A program made the translations under genes and the position numbers. A stretch of DNA of 64,000 nt from Aurelia coerulea. Lineage: Eukaryota > Cnidaria > Scyphozoa > Semaeostomeae > Ulmaridae. The first letter of the stretch is position 1, and each line of letters opens with the position of its first letter. The stretch lies in contig CM076943.1 in the NCBI GenBank assembly GCA_039566865.1, forward strand, positions 47,390,124 to 47,454,123, given 5' to 3'. Below are positions 1 to 12,135 of this stretch, one piece after another. Below the pieces are notes generated by a model. The model made no database searches. It saw nothing but the letters and a program-made list of their open reading frames with translations, and had not been told where the DNA came from.

Positions 1-149
1 AAAATATACCCTTTTCACCTAAGTGGGCGTTTCTGCCAATCTAATGGGGCGTGACCCAGAACTTTTTTCCGGGTGAGAGTCGCCGGACCCCCTATTTTTC
101 GCTCATTTTGTTCGAAAGTATTAGTAACTTAATTTACCTCCCAGCCGCC

Positions 150-570
150 CCTGATTCTTACGACTTAGTGTCAAATGAACTGTTCTTTTTCCTTCCTACA
201 TGCTCCTGTCAAGTTAGAATTGCAAAGCAAGGAGAAAACTGGTGAGTTCACAATTCCCAGTCTGCAGAATACATATGGCAGTTCTGAACAAGATTTCACG
301 AGCATGCAGACCAACAAAGCAGTGGTATGCTTGCGTGCAAGTTCTTTGTTTAACCTTTGTTTTCAAAGGAGTGAACTAAAGATCTCAATCAAAATCAGCA
401 TGCACATAAAAATTGTGTGAAGAATCTTGTGTGTGCAGCTGCCACACTCTGCAGACTGGCACAAATTAATTTAATTTTCGTAAATATCTAAGTTCTGAAA
501 CATAGAAACATCTTATTGTGGACATTCGTTTGAGAGCTCTTGAAAGCTAGCACGTCACAGAAAGTCAGGC
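150..570 (+). repeat. diverged third copy of the tandem unit at 3230-4830
   Basis: This segment resembles 3763-3960 and 4622-4820. It shares a pyrimidine tract, a CTCCTGTCAAGTT-type block at 203-241 ending in a good splice-donor match (GTGAGT), and a downstream AGCACCTTATTGTG-like block. The rest of the unit is replaced by unrelated sequence from about 566 on. No convincing coding potential is seen. Confidence 0.5.
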
Positions 571-721
571 GGGCGATTTTCATTTCATAGAAAATCGTCA
601 ATAAAAGTGTATGAATAAACGAGGAATTCAATATTTGTCTTTAAACAGCTACCTGACAAAACAAGACGGCGATTCTTTGACAGAAAGGAAACTTTAGTTT
701 TATGTTGTCGCAAAATAACAG

Positions 722-2343
722 CTAAAAAGCGGAAAGGCAGCTGGTCCCGATAAAGTACCCACAGCAATTGTCAAAGATGTGGGAGACCTCGTGTCAAAGC
801 CTTTGATGATGATATTCAATTCATCATTAAAAAACGGTATATTCCCAGACATTTGGAAACTTGCAAGAGTAACTCCTATATTTAAATCAGGTGCAAAAAA
901 GGATGTAAACAATTATAGGCCCATTTCAGTTATTTCAATTTTTTCTAGGATCCTGGAGCGGATAGTACACGATCAGATGTTTGATTTCCTTCTTGAAAAT
1001 AATGTTATCACCAAGAATCAGTCAGCTTTTCGTAAACTATACTCCTTAATAACATCCTTGATATGCAGTACCGATTTTTGGTATGAAAATATTGACAGTA
1101 AGAAATTGAACTTGACCATATTTCTTGACCTAAAGAAAGCATTTGATACCGTCGATCACAAAATAATGGTCAAAAAATTGTGCAGATACGGTATAAGGGG
1201 CAACGCTGGGAACTGGTTTCAGTCCTATTTAGATCATAGGAAGCAATTTTGCTCTGTAAATGGACAGAGATAAATGACAAGTGAGGTAACGTGTGGCATA
1301 CCTCAAGGTTCCTGCCTAGGTCCTCTCCTTTTTATCATATATCTAAACGACTTCGAGAAGTGTTTGAAATTTTCCCAAGCAAGTATCTATGCCGATGATA
1401 CAAATGTAACAATCGCATCGGATGATGTTGAGAAACTGGTCTTAGAGGCGCAACAGGAATTGCTCAACCTCTCGGAGTGGATGAGAATAAATAAGTTAAG
1501 TCCTAACCCCGCAAAGACAGAATATATGATAATAGGCCATTCTCGTAAAGTAAATGCGCTGAATATCTCGAATGCACTCACATTAAATGGCTCAGATATT
1601 AAGCGTGTTACGAAGACGAAATCGCTAGGTGTAACTGTCGACGAGAACCTAAAGTGGGAAGAGCAATACAAAACTGTGAAGGGTAAAGTTTTTGGAGAAC
1701 TTGCGTCATTAAAGAAGTTAAGAAATATAATTCCCCAAACAAAGCTGTGTAGTGTCTACTACGCTATTGTCGAGAGCCATCTACGTTATGCTAATGAAAT
1801 ATGGGGCAGCCTTCCAAAAACAAAACTTGATACCCTCCAACGTCTGCAGGACAGGGCCCGGTCAATAATCGAAAGCGCCAGATTCAAGGATAACTGGTCA
1901 TGTGACTGGCTGAGCGTTGAAAATATTATTCGATTTGATAGATTGGTCATGACATATAAGATTATGAACAAATTAAGCCCTGAAAGCCTCTGGGATAAAT
2001 TTCAGCAAAGATCTTCGCAGTCAAACTATGCAACAAGATACTGTAGAGATCTACAAATTCCTAGACTAAATACAGAATATGCGAAAAAGAGTTATTACTA
2101 TTCTGCTATGAAAGTTTGGAACAATATCCCAGTTGATATTAGAGAACTCCCGACTATTAGTCGCTTTAAAAAAGAACTAAAGGAGTATTTGAAGAGCTGA
2201 CTGAAAATATCAGTTTAAAACACGACCCCCTGGAAGAACAGCATCTTAGGTAATTTGATCTTTTGTTAATAACCAATTTATTTATTGTATTTAAGCTGAA
2301 GGGTAGTTTCGTGTATAAAAAAATTATATCATATCATATCATA
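722..2343 (+). mobile_element. 5'-truncated non-LTR retrotransposon (LINE), reverse transcriptase domain, one internal stop
   Basis: From about 725 the frame reads a classical LINE reverse transcriptase: GPDKVP, RPISVISIFSRILERI, the FLDLKKAFDTVDH block with catalytic Asp, CGIPQGSCLGPLLF, and the YADDT active site near 1390-1405. The C-terminal maturase-like region runs to a stop at 2198-2200. A single in-frame TAA at 1271-1273, followed at once by ATG, splits the frame into 164 and 308 codons; otherwise it is open. No endonuclease domain is present, so the copy is 5'-truncated. The 3' end carries a short TATCA-type microsatellite (about 2325-2343), as in CR1/jockey-like LINEs. The clade is not certain. 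Present-day activity is unlikely without the 5' half. Confidence 0.9.
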
Positions 2344-3229
2344 ACCACAAACTAAGAGAATGTCTCGGCGGTCTCCGGTAATACTTTTTCGGTGCTCGAG
2401 TTTCTTAATTTTTTGCCGATCCGAGAGTTTACAGTAGTTTCTCAAAAAGGCTTCTGTATGAAAATACGGGCAAGACGTCAAAGAAAGTTAATGTAAAATG
2501 TATCGTACGGCCCTGTTGTCATATTTCTCAAAAGTCCTAGGCTCGAAAGCCGATCTTTTCTGATTATTCGCCATGCTGAAATGATTTGGTTTTAACATGT
2601 TGCGAGCTTATGGATGCCAAATGACATTTTAAATGGTCTTCAAATTAGAAAATAACAGTCAGGATGTAAAGGGTTTCAAAGAATTTGTTTGGTTATTGCT
2701 TTTTGAAATGTTTCGTTTGTTTTTCGCGTGACTTGTCTAGTAGTTAACGATTTACAAGAGAAGATGACTTCCTGAGAAATTAAAGGTAAAGGAATTATCT
2801 TTTGAGGTCAAAATATATGGGATTAACTTCCTCTCAATATTCTTGTTTTACTTCAAGAGGTAATGAGGTGTGATGAGTAATGAATGAAAACCTAAGACGG
2901 GCGGTTCCAATATGAACTGACGTAGAGGCGGGCGATGAATAGCTCCCCTCGCCAACTCGAGGCGAGCGTGGAGGCGGGCGCGGGCGATCGCCCGCCTCAA
3001 ACGGCCAGGCCTGCTAACGCATTTTTCTATATGGAGCTGAAGGATAACAACAACCCAAAGAGTTTATGCTTCATATGTAAAACAGTAAACAATTGTGCAG
3101 AATGCTCCTCAGCGTACAATGAAACTCATCCATCTGCACCAAGTGTTACTTTTGTATTTGAAGAAATATTGACTTTTGCTTTTTTTGCATCATAACTTCT
3201 GGTGATACTAAGTTTTAAACTGAATCAAG
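2344..3229. other. intergenic, GC-rich palindrome at 2930-3000
   Basis: No gene is recognised. A short GC-rich island at about 2897-3000 contains the perfect palindrome GGCGGGCGATCGCCCGCC-like core and repeats the AGGCGGGCGAT motif also found at 567-577. The 86-codon ORF across it (2935-3195) has no family I recognise and probably owes its length to the GC-rich start. Confidence 0.4.
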
Positions 3230-3960
3230 CAAACACCTTTTTTTTGTTTATGCTTGAATTCATGAACTTCTATTTCAAAAAGTAACTCGAGAAACCATCA
3301 TACAGGGAAACACTTTCATTGTCAAAACTGAAATTTTTATTTTGGTCTCCAGGTTATTTAATGGCAAAAATTCATAGATTTGCTCCCATGATCATTCTAT
3401 CTGCTATGTTTAAATCTTTATTGCATGTTTTCAGAGGATGTGAGTCTCTAACTCGTTCTCTTTCACCATAGCACTCTAGCTTCAATTGCTGTTGTCAGGA
3501 TTTGAGTCAAATGAGGGCAAAGGAGAAAAACGGGTAAGATCATAATTTCAAGTATTAAATTTTTGCTGGTGGTTGAGACAAAGGGCTGAACGCTAGACCA
3601 GCATATTTTCAATTTCTATTCTTAGTTTTGAATATATGTGAAACAGTTCTGCGTCTTGAATGCACGAACTTGTTCAAGTGGTCAGCGCTCATAGCAATTT
3701 GTTTTCAACCATGCAACCATGCAAGTAATATCTTCCAGTTGCCACTTTCATTTCTTGACTTAGTTACAAATGACCTGTTATTTTCCTTCCTCCTAGCTCC
3801 TGTCAAGTTGAAATTGCAAAAAAAGGAGAAACCAGTTAGTTCAACTACCTTTAATTTGCTTTTCCTAAGATCTGATATCTAAACATTGAAGCACCTTATT
3901 GTGAACATTAATTGATTTGTCTGAAATGTCTTGAAAGCTAACAGGGTACAGAAAAAAGGA
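3230..3960 (+). repeat. tandem duplication, unit 1 (about 870-bp period)
   Basis: The segment is repeated at about 4105-4830 with an offset of 870-878 bp. Two short blocks are bounded by splice-like signals: 3472-3533, preceded by TTTCACCATAG and followed by GTAAGAT, and 3797-3834, preceded by CCTTCCTCCTAG and followed by GTTAGT. They look like mini-exons, but the reading frame is not conserved between copies, so a non-coding transcript or chance is as likely as a protein gene. Confidence 0.6.
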
Positions 3961-4104
3961 AGAAACCTGTAGAAAAGTTTGGTTTGAAGACTTTCATGTA
4001 TCTATTTATAACAAATATCCTATCCCTTTCATCTTGATAGGATAATTAGCTGCTTCTGACTCATTGATGTTGCACAGGAGTTATACTCGTTTTTTTGTGT
4101 AGCT

Positions 4105-4830
4105 GAAGGATAACAGCAACCCAAATAATGCTGCAATTCATGAACTGCTATTTCAAAATTTAACTTCTACCAAAACCATCACACAGGAACTCCTTCCTTT
4201 TCAAAACTGACAATTTTATCTTTATCTCCTGGTTACTTCAATGACAAAAGTTCATAGATTTGCTCACATGATCATTCTGGTTGCTATTTTCAATTTTCAT
4301 GACATTTTTCAGAAGTTGGAGTTTCTAACTTGTTCTCTTTCATCATAGCACTCTAGCTTCAATTGCTGACGTCATGAAGAGTTAAGAGGGTTGAGGAGAA
4401 AAGCGGGTAAGATCATAATTTCATACTTAAAATTTTTGTTTGTGGTTGAGAGAAAGAGTGGAGCGCTAGACCAGCATATTTTCAATTTCTATTCTTAGTT
4501 TTGAATATATGTGAAACAGTTCTGCGTCTTGAATGCACGAACTTGTTCAAGTGGTCAGCGATCATAGCAATTTGTTTTCAACCATGCAAGTAGCATCGTC
4601 CAATTTTCATTTTTTTGTATTCTTGAGTTGGTTACAGATAAACTGTTCTTTTTCCTTCCTCCAAGCTCCTGTCAAATTGTAAATGCAAAGCAAGGAGAAA
4701 CAGGTTAGTTCAAATTCCCTTTAATTTGCTATTCCTTATATTTGAGTATTATAACATTGAAGCACCTTATCGTGGACATTAATTGATTAGTCTGAAACAT
4801 CTTGGAAGCTGGCAGGGTACAGAAATGGAA
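4105..4830 (+). repeat. tandem duplication, unit 2
   Basis: Second copy of the ~870-bp unit. The equivalent mini-exon-like blocks are 4349-4406 (acceptor TTTCATCATAG, donor GTAAGAT) and 4666-4703 (acceptor CCTCCAAG, donor GTTAGT). The first block has in-frame stops in all three frames, which argues against a conserved protein. Confidence 0.6.
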
Positions 4831-4839
4831 GAAACATAT

Positions 4840-6430
4840 TTTTGAAAATTTTGAATTGAAGACTTTGATGTAGAAATTTCCCATCATTTTTGTCCTGATA
4901 CGATACTGATCCCCATGGTTCTGAGGCAATGAAGTCACACAGGAGCTATACTCATGTTGATACTGGGTGAGCAAGAAATATGTTCTCACTTTCACATGCC
5001 ACCGATAAATCATACACTGGACCAAGTTCACACATTTTTCTTTGAATCCTTTGTAAATATCCTGTATCATTCTTTGTTGTTCTTAGTTGATTTTTGGATA
5101 CCTACTTATTGATGTGTATGCATACAACTTCTTGAAATTTATTTGCCTGCAGAGACAATTAAAAACTTTTTTAGATAACAAAATAAATAGATATAATTCA
5201 TTGCTTTAAAGGCAATCGGTCCCCTTTGATGAATGAAAATAAAACCGATAAAGATCTCTATTGTATATTCCAGAAGTTGGTGTTAATTCGCTTTATCCAA
5301 AGAAATTAGGGTCATAGAGACTCAGTGATGCATGAATTTAGCTGCAGCGTAAATAAGGTCAGAACAATAGGGGAGAGATTGCTTTTAAAGCACAACCAGT
5401 TAAAAGGTTTTTGCAACAAGTGTCTCTTACCTTAGTTCATCATCACTCACTTAGGGTTGTTCTTTTCAACAAAACAAATGTACAGATATGGTATTATGCA
5501 AGTTTACAAATGGAAAGATTGTAACATTTTATGAGTTGATTTAAAAGTACGGGCAAAAGTCTTAAGTACCTGTGTTTTAAGTACATATTCAGTACTGGCA
5601 CCTATCTATCATCAAAAGATAATAGCAACACATGTTGCACAAGAGGTTGTTTAATGATTGCACAGCATTAGCATCACTTTGATCAATACAAAAACTTTCA
5701 GTTTTTATCTTTTCTTTGAAATGAGACTTACTAGCTGCTGTATTTTGTGCCTGAAGGGTAATAGGTAGTAGGTCTTTGCATCAAGAAAGCTGTTCTTTTG
5801 TTTTCAGCTGTTGAGCAACAAGCAAGCATATGCTGCCCAGAAAATACTTATTCGTATGGATGTCAATGAAGAACTGATGTCTGGTGAAAAATGTTGGGAA
5901 TGCCTTTGGTAAATTTTGGGAACAATGAAAATGAACTGATTGAATTGCATCATTGGCAGAAGTAGTACAGAGAATAGTAGTAGTCAGGTGCTGATGAAGT
6001 TTGATGCAAGTTGTGGTATAAAATGTTATCATTGCATCGTTCGGCTTTTCAAATGCTTCAATCCATGATAGCAAGAATCAATAAAATCCATCAAAAGTGT
6101 CCTAAAAGTACTGTGTCCCACCTGCTGTCCAAGAGCTGTGATTTCAGTTGTTTTTTCTTTCTGAAAATTTTTTGCAGGAAAGGCTTAGCATTTGAAACCT
6201 TATTTGAATAAACTACAGACAATTGATTGCAACAATCTGGTGCAGACAGACTGCACAAAGCTTTTTTGGGATACACTCTGTACATAGATTGAGTCCAAGG
6301 GTGGGCATGTTACACTGGGGCAATCATCATACTTTTGACCAATACCAGTAGGTTTTTGCTAAAAAATTTTTATGTATCAACTTTGTCCCATTACTGATCT
6401 TTTTATTGCACGTTTTTTTGCTATCTTGCT
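4840..6430. other. unrecognised non-coding stretch
   Basis: I see no coding exon with both splice signals and a recognisable domain. ORFs on either strand are under 115 codons and look like chance. Confidence 0.5.
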
Positions 6431-6439
6431 TCAGTAGAA

Positions 6440-6598
6440 GTTGCAGTTCTAGCACCAAACGCTGGAATCACAGAAGTAGCTAAGTGCTAATCAAGTCCAC
6501 GACCCCTTGTCACGGCGCCCTACTGGGCATTGAACCCTATCTGCTTGACTGTTCTGCTTGCATAATCAGAGGATTACTCCACTGCACCACAACACCTT
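6440..6598 (-). repeat. tRNA-derived SINE
   Basis: Read on the minus strand from 6598, the sequence starts like a tRNA with a type 2 RNA polymerase III promoter: an A box (TGGTGCAGTGG) and about 50 bases later a B box (GGTTCAATGCC). The cloverleaf is not complete, and the sequence runs on past the tRNA-like head, which is SINE architecture rather than a tRNA gene. Confidence 0.6.
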
Positions 6599-7297
6599 TA
6601 ATTTTGGCTGCAAGTTTTGAATTAGATCGTCACTTATGATGTTTATCCTAAAAATCGGAAATTTCATGAAAGTCGTTGCTTAAAACAGGTTTCCATTAAA
6701 GTATAACTGTCCCAAAACTGGTAGTCTTCTTGCTAACCAAATGATTATCGTGTGTGTTACTTCAAAAGGATCTCTCAATAACTATTCTGAAGAAGTTTGT
6801 CCCAAAATCGATACTTTCATTCAACAAAGCTTCATCTGACATCCGAAAGCAGGTTGTAGTTATATTATAACTGGTGGACTTGGCTGAGCTACTTATCTTT
6901 TCTTGTAAACTTTCGTCAGATAGAACAGCAGTGGAATGCATTTTGGTAGAACTATAGAGCCGACTCGTTAGATTTCGGCTGTGTGCCAGTACGCATTTTT
7001 TGGGCAGTAAAGTCGTACTTTGTGATTATAAGACAGGTCTTCTTTCCTGGTGCATCTGGACAAAGATGGGATCAAACATTTCACAGTACTAGCCTGCCTC
7101 TGAAAGTCTGTCCACTTCCCGTATTTGTTGGTTTTTATAATTCATCAAAAACCATTAATGTTACCATCTTTTCTGAAGCCACAAATTTGAACGTTTCATG
7201 AGCAAATCTGAATTTGGTAGTTTTATCTTGGTAATTTGAGATACATTTTGTTCTCAGGTATGTCAGTGCGGACTTAACAGTAGACTCATATGGCTAA

Positions 7298-7964
7298 GGC
7301 CACATCCACACGTACCAGGTGCATTTGAAAACGCATCAATATGAAAATGCATCGATGAAAAACATGACCCATATCTGCTATGGGCAAGCACGCATTAATG
7401 ATGTGCCCTCGTAGATCCTGAAGATTCCGGAGATTCTAGTTAATATACAGTGTTGGAACAGGGACAGGGAAAATTCGTGAATTACCATATTTCTATTTTT
7501 CCAGCACCCACTCAAAACAAGCCCCCATCCTTATTGTCTTCAAGCGAAATGAAATTGAGGAATAACGAAATTCGACCAAAGGTTCAGCAAAATCCGCTAA
7601 CATGTTTCAATAGAGTCCAAAAAGTCGTTCCTTTCTCCTTGTATCCGAAGTATGATCTGAAATCTTATGCAATGGCAAAGCCCGAAAATCTGAGAAATAT
7701 GTTATCCGAAATCTGTGTGAAAATATTTTCCACTGTCCGACGATCTGAAAATGATAAATTCAACTTGTTTGGACGAGATCCCACAAATTGAGGTAGATAA
7801 TATATTGATAAGTTTCTTAACATAACCGTACTTGGACAAGCAAATTATGGTCACTGTTTGAAAAATCGAAAAGAAGTTTCCCTTTTTACACCATCTTAAT
7901 AAATCTTTCCCTTCAAATGGGTATATTTAGATGGAACTAACCTAGTGTACGTGTGGAAGAGGCC
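7298..7964. mobile_element. MITE with TAA target duplication (PIF/Harbinger-like)
   Basis: Inverted termini GGCCACATCCACACGTAC (left) and GTACGTGTGGAAGAGGCC (right) are flanked by TAA at 7295-7297 and 7965-7967. A 113-codon ORF inside (7450-7791) has no recognisable transposase motif. Confidence 0.65.
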
Positions 7965-8239
7965 TAACAATTGAGTATATTTCCTGCAGTTTATTTGATT
8001 GACGATAACTTATTATTTGTTACAGACAAATAGAGATTGATTATTATTATCATATTTGCATTATTGAACTCTTCTGTTAAACTGAAATTGCGAGGCAAGT
8101 TCTAGTTTGTTCCCTCTGCCAACGGGAATGGGTAAAGTTGGAGAAAATGATGACTGTTTGAGTAAAATCGCGTTCATGTTCTACTTAAAAGTATTCCAAG
8201 AAGCAAGAAATGTAAGAATCTAAGATTGTTAACAAAAAG

Positions 8240-8650
8240 CTAGGAAATCCCACGTTTCTGCTACGTTTTCCCATTTAAATCGGACATCTCTCCATAGTTT
8301 CCCAATGTCCGAAATGCCGAATCTCCTTATTAGAAATTGTAGGGAAGAAGAAATTTCCCATTCAGGCAATTTTCCCAATGGAAACATTAGAGGAAACTTG
8401 ACATTTCCACTTAATTTTGTCATAAAACATTGGGGGAAACTGTCCGTTTCCTAGGAATTTCCTACCTAGAGAAGGGATCTGTCCATGGTTTCCCCATGTC
8501 GGAAATGCAAAGTCTCGAATTTGGAAATTGTGGGGAAACGGAAACGTTCCTTTCCGATGATTTTCCCCATTGGAAACGTTGGAGGAAATTTGACGTCTCC
8601 TCATAATTTCCTCGTAGTACACCCGTGGAAACTGTCCGTTTCCTACAAGA
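8240..8650. repeat. tandem repeat, about 200-bp unit, two copies and a start of a third
   Basis: Blocks such as GTCCGTTTCCTA, CCATGGTTTCCCCATGT and GGAAACGTTGGAGGAAA recur about 200 bases apart. No open frame of interest is seen. Confidence 0.6.
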
Positions 8651-8675
8651 TTCCTACCTAGAAACTATAAGGAAA

Positions 8676-9390
8676 TTTTGCCCTTTCTTGCCGTGGGCTG
8701 CTACACAGTTAAATGTTCTTAAAAGATTAAAGACGTTTATTGGCTTCGAGGGAAAAAGGTCCTTGTTCAGAGTTTCGTATATTCAAATTTCGATTATTGC
8801 CCCTTGGTGTGGTATTTCTCATCTTCCAAGTCATTACAGAAATAGAAAAATTACAAGAACGCGCTCTAAGGTTTCTCTACAACGATCATACTAGTTCATA
8901 TAACGATCTGCTTTTGAAATCAAACAAATGCACCATGCAGGTTGCTCGCCAAAGAATCCTTTGCATCGAAATATTCAAAACATTGAATCATCTGAATCCA
9001 CCATTCATGCGGAGCCTTTTTGAATTACGTTCTTCAAATTATTCGTTAAGAAATCCAAATAACTTAGCCCATGTTAGGCCCAATCAAGCAACGTTTGGAT
9101 CAAGGAGTCTCAAGTCCGTAGAACCGTAGATCAAGAATGGCCTACCAAACGAACTAAAATCAGCAGAAAATTTGAGAAGTTTTAAGATTTTAATAAAACA
9201 ATGGGACGGCCCCAATTGCACATGTAATGCATGCAACCTAACTATATAATTTGGAAAAATATATATTTTTTTTATTTAATTAATACTGTATATTCGATTT
9301 TGATTAGTTGACGTGTATATATTTAATGTATATATTGTTAGCTATTAATGTAGATAATCGAATTCAAATAAAATTACACACACACGCACA
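8676..9390 (+). mobile_element. LINE 3' fragment with frameshifts
   Basis: After a frameshift near 8800-8850 the frame reads the C-terminal part of a LINE reverse transcriptase (an EKLQERALRFLYNDHTSSY block, then RNPNNLAHVRPNQATFGSRS). It ends with the family-typical cysteine tail WDGPNCTCNACNL at about 9200-9240, and a stop (9127-9129) interrupts it before that. The 3' end is an ACACAC run abutting the start of segmental copy A. Confidence 0.8.
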
Positions 9391-9528
9391 CCATTTTGGT
9401 AAGGTGCGTGCCCACTGATGAGTCACATGCAAGATTCGAATTAACGTATTGCATAGAAATTCAATTCAAGCATAATTTTCTTCGAACTGAGGCAAATAAC
9501 CAAGTTTCTGCAAGGCCCGTGAGATACT

Positions 9529-9931
9529 GTAAAAACCCACATATAAGAACCTTACATTATGAAATCACCCTGTTTAGGTTCCTATGCACATGATAATATT
9601 CTTGAAAACAGGATGCAAGGTTCTTAAATAGGTTCATATCAAAAGAATTAGTTATACATCTTCGGGAATTTAGGCCAAATATAAGAAAACAAGGTTTTCA
9701 CGTACTCACTATGATGACACAATTTTATAAAGAATTAAGCTTATCTACCTAGCATTCTCTGTATCAAATTCATTCATTTTTGTGCTTAAAACATTTTATC
9801 ACATATTACCAGCCAGTAGTTTACATTGTACATTTAAGAAACTTCCTTGAATTTCAGTATGAATAGGTTCTTCTGTAATGGTGTGAAATTAGAACATTTT
9901 AGGCCTTAGGTTCTTATAAGTGGGTGGTTCT
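9529..9931. mobile_element. MITE of the ATAAGAACC family
   Basis: Left end AAAAACCCACATATAAGAACC and right end TTCTTATAAGTGGGTGGTTC are imperfect inverted repeats. Related ATAAGAAC-rich copies lie at 21180-21530 and 23233-23850. It is absent from the equivalent place in copy B. Confidence 0.5.
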
Positions 9932-10918
9932 CAGGGGCGGATCCAGCCCTGAATTCTGACCGGTTTATAGGGGGTAAAGAAGGGGGTCTGAGGGCGAAGC
10001 CCCCAGAAAATTTTTTTGTGACCACGCCCTTCAGACTCTCGGAAAACAAGGGCAACGCCCTTTTACATAAATAATGATGGGCTGCAGGTCTAGAGCTTTT
10101 CCATGTAATTTCTACCCCCCATCCTCTGCATAATAACTTTATCGACGAATGTCTATGCACATCGACGTTGGTCACCCCTCAGACCCTTAAAATTTAAGTT
10201 AAATTCTCTTACGCCTTCCTTCAACTTCAAAACTTCCTAAAATACACTTGTATTTTTGTTTTGTGTGCTATATCTCTCCTTCACTCTTCTCTTCGATGCC
10301 ACTGTGAAGTCGATAAAGATCTTCCTTTTCTGGGTCAGCCATTGCCGTCTGCTGGCCCTTCTCGTTCTTGTTCTATTCGATGAAAATCTACTTCCTTTGC
10401 AAACATATTTTACTTCCTTCAGAAACGGTTTACTTCCTAATCGACACAGGTTCACTGATTTCGAACAATTGCCGACCGGTTCACGGAAGTCGCTGGACAG
10501 GTTCACTCAACCCTTATTGGTTCATCAGATTACAAGGACTTGATATCAAAACAATTGCGAAACGTCACAGCCATTCAAAGCGAATCAAATGTGCAAATCT
10601 GTTGCGCAACTTGAAACTGATAACGCAGCTTTCGAATCACATACCTCCTGGAGAACCATAGCAAATAAAGCCAAATGACTGCCATATGTAGGTTGCTTAT
10701 TGTTTATGAGAAATTTTGTGCGGAAGTTCCCCGTTGTCATGTCTATGAAGACTATCACCTTTTGACTTGAAACTGGTTAGCGGAGTGAAAATAGGTTCAA
10801 GTTATTTTACTTTTCTGTAAAGTTAGGCAGATACCCAGCAGATAATACAAATTTATCTTAGGTTTGGAAATCTGACCGATGCACGGAAACCGGTGAAACC
10901 GGTCTGGATCCGCCCCTG
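9932..10918. mobile_element. TIR element ending CAGGGGCGGATCCAG
   Basis: Inverted termini CAGGGGCGGATCCAG (9932) and CTGGATCCGCCCCTG (ending 10918) enclose 1 kb with no intact transposase frame. Related internal sequence with CTCGGAAAA and ACGCCCTTTT blocks occurs near 26140 and 30745. The element is specific to copy A. No clean target duplication is visible. Confidence 0.6.
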
Positions 10919-10929
10919 TATATGCTGGT

Positions 10930-11310
10930 TTTTATTGTAGTCCTCGAATCGAATGTTTTCTGGGCTAACATTCGCTTTTTTGCCTCATAGCCAGCAAGGC
11001 CAATTACGAGTGTCAGCAAAAGAGCGGCAAAATAATTGGACTTGCTTAAGTCCCTCTTCCACGTCAAACACCAAAACAATGACCTCTGAGAAGGAGAGGC
11101 TGCCCGTCTCTCCTACGCAGGGTGACTTTTAGGTGGCAGTTTTTGTAAGTATAAACACGGGAGACACGAGAGGTGAACATTGAATTTTAATCACATAAGC
11201 CATCTGTGAGTGCATTTAAAGAGCTATTGACAACCAGGGTCCTTTGCGGGTGCGCTGCAATTTCAGACAGTCTGAAAATCAAATTTGGCCAGAGGGAGAA
11301 ATATAGATCC
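10930..11310 (-). pseudogene. degenerate copy of the antisense ORF at 29441-29884
   Basis: On the minus strand this segment is homologous to the 147-codon ORF in intron 2 of paralogue B, sharing RLSEIAAHPQRTL and VSRVYTYKNCHLKVT. Here it carries in-frame stops and frameshifts, so it cannot encode the same product. Confidence 0.6.
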
Positions 11311-11405
11311 ACACTGCAAGGGTTGAAATGACAAGAAAAATTTAACTTCTTTGACTTTTATATCAGCTCAATTACTGTATTGTAGGTCCATATTTCCCGC
11401 TTATG

Positions 11406-11763
11406 CCCGGGGGGGGGTCACTTCAATAAGAGGATGACGGGGGTGTGCCGTTTTGAACTGTAAAATCATACCCTGAAATCTATGAATTTTTCAAAAACCA
11501 TACTCCAAAAATTTACGGGCCATTCAAAATAGATACTCTAAAATTGTGACCAAAATTCGAAATTCTAACCAAGTATCTGAAATTAGATCAAATGCTATAC
11601 CCTGAAGCGTTTTTCTTCCAAAATGATACCCTAAAATTTAAGTTCATTTGTGATATTACCAAAAATGACGCCCTAAAATTTATTTTCAACGTGAAAAAAG
11701 TACCCCAAAAAATGGCAGATCCCATACTGGTACATATGGTAGTGACCCCCCCCCCCCCCCGTG
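11406..11763. mobile_element. hAT-like MITE with poly-G/poly-C ends
   Basis: It runs from a CCCGGGGGGG terminus followed by TCACTT to a ...AGTGACCCCCCC terminus. The 8-bp target duplication CGCTTATG is exact (11398-11405 and 11764-11771). The interior is a degenerate tandem array of CCTAAAAT-type units. A relative lies at 28991-29354. Confidence 0.75.
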
Positions 11764-11778
11764 CGCTTATGGAACAGC

Positions 11779-12030
11779 ATGCCTGATTTAATAAAGAGTG
11801 CTTTATCAGCTGCTACATTTAAGAGAAACATAAAAAACTGGAGTGGAGAAAAATGCCATTGTAAGATTTGTAGATAATGATTATTAGTAAGTTACATTAC
11901 AATGTATTATAGGTATATTTTTCTTGTAAATAGTTGGTATAAATTAGTTCACATTATTGTAAAAATGTAATGTAGAACTAGAGCTGTGAATTAACCAACT
12001 TTAAATAAATTGATAAATATAAAAAAGGGC
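11779..12030 (+). mobile_element. extreme 3' tail of a LINE
   Basis: The 32-codon frame 11779-11877 ends with the LINE C-terminal signature KNWSGEKCHCKICR and a stop, followed by an AT-rich 3' region ending near 12030. It is missing from the aligned site in copy B (about 29967). Confidence 0.7.
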
Positions 12031-12135
12031 CATGTTTCATTTTCAGACAGTCTGAAATTTCAGTATGCCGTTAGAAGATCCTGGGTGACAAATACAAAGG
12101 CTCTTTGAAGCAATATTTCTGGTTATATTTTGCAG

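Noticed and set aside
2935..3195. 86-codon ORF starting MNSSPRQLEASVEAGAG
   Set aside because: Begins in a GC-rich palindrome and ends in repeat sequence; no family or splice support.
6527..6598. A functional tRNA gene
   Set aside because: A and B boxes are present but a paired acceptor stem and full cloverleaf are not; SINE fits better.
6983..7201. 72-codon ORF considered as the missing first CUB exon of paralogue A
   Set aside because: It lacks the CUB cysteine spacing and shows no similarity to exons 1-2 of paralogue B.
10425..10470. Retropepsin-like motif (FLIDTGSLIS) inside the element at 9932-10918
   Set aside because: The surrounding sequence lacks the second conserved block, reverse transcriptase or LTRs; a short chance match is more likely.
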